Assembly (NCBI GenBank): GCA_905250125.1
Contig: CAJNOL010000934.1
Location: 1-64,000, forward strand
Length of the DNA stretch: 64,000 bases
Direction of reading: 5' to 3'
Source: Rotaria sordida
Lineage: Eukaryota; Rotifera; Eurotatoria; Philodinida; Philodinidae
Part shown: one piece after another, positions 60,517-64,000 of the stretch
Numbering within the stretch: the first letter of the stretch is position 1
How the letters are laid out: each line of letters starts with the position of its first letter
Position numbers and translations under genes: made by a program
Notes under the pieces: model-generated
Database searches by the model: none
The model's input: only the letters and a program-made list of their open reading frames with translations
What the model was told of the DNA's origin: nothing

Positions 60517-61136
60517 ATAAATAAATAAAACAAAAAAAACACAAAAGGTCATTATGACATACATAATATATTATTAATTATTATTCTCCAAAAAATAAAA
60601 ATGAATTTGTACAATAGATAGTAAAAGATTTTATTTTTTGTGTAACATAGAACGATAATTTACTTTTGTAATATAAAGTAAAAGCAAAAACAAAAAAAAG
60701 AAGTCAGAGAAAAATTTTTGTTACTTATGTTTCAGTGTCACGATGTTCTCTTCTTATCCTCGTTTTGTTCCCTCAGTGATATTTGTCAAAGAAAAAAAAA
60801 AACAAGCATTTCTAATAACAAATGCAGAAAAGAACACGAAAGAAAACAGATAAAAGATGAACTATCTTCAGAATGAATCAATTATTTTGCGTTGTTTTAT
60901 TGACTTCATCAAAAGAAATTAATCAGAGAGGAAATAAATGTTCGAGAAAATAACAATACAATACAATAGACATGCATTTATCAAATCAAATGATTCATTG
61001 ATAATGATATGAACGACCTCTTTTACAATCATTTCTTTTATCATTGGATAAAAATTTTATCAATAGAAAATTAAACACCTGATAAATAAGTGATTGTTTT
61101 CTCTGTTCATTATAGTCATGTAAATAATTTTGAAAA
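60517..61136. other. Divergent promoter region between PTEN and the HERPUD-like gene
   Basis: 620 bp between divergent start codons; AT-rich, no further gene. No TTTTAG-type acceptor close to the PTEN ATG. Confidence 0.4.
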
Positions 61137-61408
61137 ATGACAATATGTAATAAAACAATTCAATCAGTTATTCATGCAACGAATACTAAATATACTGATT
61201 TTTCAATTGAGATTTTATTATCATTAACTATTTATGATTTTAAACAAAAAATAACATTAAATCATCCAACTAAACTAGTAAGAATAATAATTTTTTTTTT
61301 TCATTTTCTTTTTCTAATTTATTTTCATAGAATTCTAAAGATCAACATTTGATTTACTCAGGAAAATTAATTGTTGATAAAAATATACTTAATCAAGTAT
61401 TTAATAAA
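61137..61408 (+). CDS. HERPUD-like ubiquitin-like domain, 5' exons only
   Basis: Exons 61137-61277 and 61331-61408 encode 73 residues: an N-terminal ubiquitin-like fold with TIQSVIHATNTKYTDFSIEI, LTIYDFKQKI and DQHLIYSGKLIVDKNILNQV. The last stretch closely resembles the DQRLIYSGKLLLDHQCL strand-turn of HERPUD1/2, ER membrane proteins of ER-associated degradation. The fifth beta strand (HxLHLV in the family) is missing. A GTAAGAT donor follows in phase 0. No in-phase continuation is found in the next 2.35 kb; the nearest candidate (63763-63954) has two in-frame stops. The gene is therefore either split by a very large intron, truncated by insertion, or a pseudogene. Confidence 0.6.
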
Positions 61409-63762
61409 GTAAGATAATCATAATATCTATTTTTGAAATTAAAACTGAACAATCCAAGATAATAAACTGCTTATAACTCTTTAGAATGTACAATTGTTGA
61501 AGAGTAATATGTATAACTGTTTATGGTTTGTCTAGACTTAGTGATCGGAATTTTCATGATCTAATTGATTTATGTAGTTACATTATGTGTACATTGAATG
61601 CTCTATTCAAGTATTTTAAGCAGTATCCTTCTGTATTATGAGTGAAAAAAAAAATTTTTGATAACTGATATACAAAGTTTGGTTTAGGTTCAATTAGATG
61701 TTTTTTTCTAAGAGTTATTTCTTTCTTTTGATGGATATGTACTAAGATAAGGGAAAATTTCGTAGCGTGGTTAATCGAAAGGGCTATCTGGTCAGTCGTG
61801 CACATAGCATGATTCATCGACCTTCAAATTCTAGCAGTCATGCGAGACATATTCTCGATAATGGTTGATGAAATGTTTATATTAACTTTAGAAGCTACAT
61901 GTATTTTCATAAAGCTCTGATAGATTACAGATATTATCGTCATGTAGCTCACGAAAAATTATAGGTAGTTTATTAATATCAGGTTGATCAATTCAAGTCA
62001 AAAAGCTGTTTAAACGGCTGAGCTCTTACGAAAACAGTTGGGCTAAAAAAAGATTAGTTCTTATAAAAAGAACTGTTTTAACAGTTCATTTGATGTAGAC
62101 TTAAAAGTTGAAGTTATCATACGTCTAATCAAATGCTAAGTTGGTCGCCTGCTTATGATGCTTTTTCTTCTTCGAAATTTTCAATAAAAGACTTCATTCT
62201 TTTATCAGAAAATGTAAGTATCAAAAAAATATAATGGAATGTTTCGGTTACTAAAATACAATAAGCGATGTTGTTTTTTTTTCAATCTTTTTCATTGAAT
62301 ATAATCATGATTAGTTATTGATTGTGACTCCATTGTTTATTTATTCAGTTTGTATATCTGTTTCGCTAAGTTGCTATTTACACTTTCTAATCGATTATTA
62401 TGTAACATAAATCATTATCTAATTTCTTATCAATCCCTGATTTATATTATCATAATATGTCAGGGTTTGACATATCCTTGTCAACTAGTTCATCATATTG
62501 AATCATATCGTTTGTTTTTCTTTTCGTCTATACTTGACAGCAAGGAGCTGCGGGTTCATATTTTTGTCGATTCGAATTCGAGAAAATCTAAACTTCTGAA
62601 CTCGGGTCTGAACCTGGCCGAATTCATATCCGAATTTTTTTCGATCAAGGCTTTATCTATCTATTAGCTACTCTCAGAAAAAAAGTCAACGTACAGTTTT
62701 TTTTTTTTGTTGTTGTTCACTTTCCCGTCACTTGATGCTTAAGAAATGAAAAGTTTTCGCTTAATTGAAAAAAGCATTGTGTTAACAAAAAAGGAAATTG
62801 AACATTTAATTGATAAACCGAATTCGTCAGCTGTATAGAATAGTTTTAGCTGTATTAATATAAATGAGATCAAGCAAGAAAATGTTTTATGCAACCAATA
62901 TAGAGAGCTGTGGATCCAAGTTTGGAACAACCCGTACTAGTGGGAAACATCAGACTTCAAGACTGAAGTCTCTGCTATTTCTCTCTTGCACTTGCAGCTC
63001 CCTACTCGATAGCTACATAATGTAGTTGCCTAGAGTCATTTCGTTTTGGTTTACATACCATCTTCCGGTCTTCTTTTAAAAAGAGTTGTCTAGTACCACT
63101 TAATTTTCATCATACTATGAGTGTATAGAAGAAAAAAGTACACTAATCATGGCATGCAGATTAGGTTGATGAAAACAGATGACGGGCAAAAAGCAGACTG
63201 AAGAAATTCATACCTGGTCATGAGCAAAATAGATCTACACAAAGTAGAACTATTTGGATGTTTGTTTGACCTTTTTCAGGCTATCATAGGAAAATAATTA
63301 TTCATTTTTGTTCGTTGCTTATATATTGTAATCCAATGACAATGCAAGTGATTTATGGCTTTCACTTTCTTTTTTATAAGTTCGTATTGATTTCAGCCAT
63401 CTATTTCTTTTTCTATTTCTATATTATCATAAAAAAATATTTCTTGTTTGTTTTTTTTCTCTCCAATCAAATTAAAAGAAAATGACAATCTGTTCCATTT
63501 CAAAAAAGAAACTATTCTTTCAATCAATAATAAATACAAACAAGTGAAAAAAACATATATTAGAATTCATATCTATATATATATTTTTATAAGGTTTCAT
63601 AGTGTTAATAAAAAAGTAAAATGTTGCTTATATTACTATTTGTTTTTTTAGTCAAATTCTAGATCAACATTTATGATTCATCTTGTTCTTTATTCTGATT
63701 AAAATAAGTTTGTAAGATTTATTTTTGAAATAAATTTTCATTAAATTTCTTTTCATTTTTAG
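61409..63762. other. 2.35-kb putative intron or insertion
   Basis: Lies between the HERPUD-like 5' exons and the possible tail exon. More mixed base composition than flanks, several short hairpins (GAAGCTACATG / CATGTAGCTC near 61890-61955; AGAACTGTTTTAACAGTTC near 62069-62087) and CG-containing phrases near 62530-62630. No coding potential recognised. Confidence 0.4.
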
Positions 63763-63954
63763 ATACAAAAAATTCTCCACAATTAACAATCGAATTATGT
63801 ATAATTATTGAAGAATCATCAATTGTCAACAACAACTTCAACAGTAAATTCACCAACTGCGAATAATAATGAATTTGATCAAGAAAATGATCTATTAAGA
63901 ATATTTCGTATTTTAATTGAAATTTTTCTACTTTGTTCAATTATTTATGTTTAA
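63763..63954 (+). pseudogene. Possible 3' exon of the HERPUD-like gene, with in-frame stops
   Basis: After TTTTCATTTTTAG, the phase-0 frame that would join the upstream exons reads IQKILHN then TAA, and QSNYV then TAA. It is then open: NHQLSTTTSTVNSPTANNNE, followed by a probable membrane helix LLRIFRILIEIFLLCSIIYV and TAA at 63952-63954. The frame is preserved across both stops, suggesting a once-coding exon. An alternative acceptor at TTGAAG (63805-63806) would skip both stops but also remove the last strand of the ubiquitin-like domain. Confidence 0.4.
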
Positions 63955-64000
63955 TCAATATTTAATCATTTCATTTTTGTATTATTATATTTGTAAGTTT

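Noticed and set aside
62530-62640. Possible dispersed repeat with GAACTCGGGTCTGAACC-like phrases also near 10080-10130
   Set aside because: Similarity is only phrase-level by eye and could not be aligned over a useful length.

Overview
The window is nuclear DNA of a small invertebrate and is very AT-rich (roughly three quarters A+T by eye). Genes are compact, with many introns of about 45-120 bases bounded by GT and AG. I infer a bdelloid rotifer, probably a Rotaria-like AT-rich species. The main evidence is a decayed copy (14181-15768) of the arginine-type ADP-ribosyltransferase plus TPR family that is abundant in bdelloids. Intron-bearing histone H4 and probable spliced-leader trans-splicing fit. 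There is one assembly gap, ten Ns at 37971-37980.

Layout. 199-5222 is a minus-strand housekeeping block: RPL7, histone H4, DCAF7/WDR68 and RPS25. 5223-16902 is gene-poor, holding a C2-domain protein (8454-9377, +), a small secreted helical protein (10774-11561, -), a stand-alone lamin-tail-domain protein (12066-12557, -), the ADP-ribosyltransferase/TPR pseudogene and two foldback repeats. 16903-20216 encodes mitochondrial EF-Tu (+). 21985-27226 encodes a three-PLAT protein with a serine-rich repeated tail (+). 28404-31310 encodes a membrane-anchored Ig+EGF neuregulin-like protein (+), and 33144-33835 a four-pass TMEM196-like protein (+). From 34898 to 60516 all genes are on the minus strand: TFIIE-beta, Smaug/SAMD4 (3' end lost at the gap), NPC1, a SEC14L1/5-like PRELI/CRAL-TRIO/GOLD protein and PTEN. 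The right end holds a HERPUD-type ubiquitin-like domain on +, separated by 2.35 kb from a tail segment with in-frame stops.

Exon boundaries were worked out by hand from splice consensus, reading phase and similarity to remembered animal orthologues. Total coding lengths came out divisible by three for every complete gene.

The most interesting signal is a set of long imperfect inverted repeats (about 160-650 bp). They sit in the oversized introns of EF-Tu, TFIIE-beta and NPC1 and in intergenic DNA, and four of them share a core motif resembling TTCGAMYTGAAACTTTGC. They look like a dispersed foldback (MITE-like) family whose transcripts would form long hairpins. Others are TTTTAG|AT acceptors just upstream of several start codons (probable trans-splicing), a 30-nt intron flanked by a 9-bp direct repeat, and a 46-residue tandem protein repeat. 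The genes are ordinary nuclear genes with unrelated jobs; there is no operon-like functional grouping beyond the 143-bp spacing of RPS25 and DCAF7.
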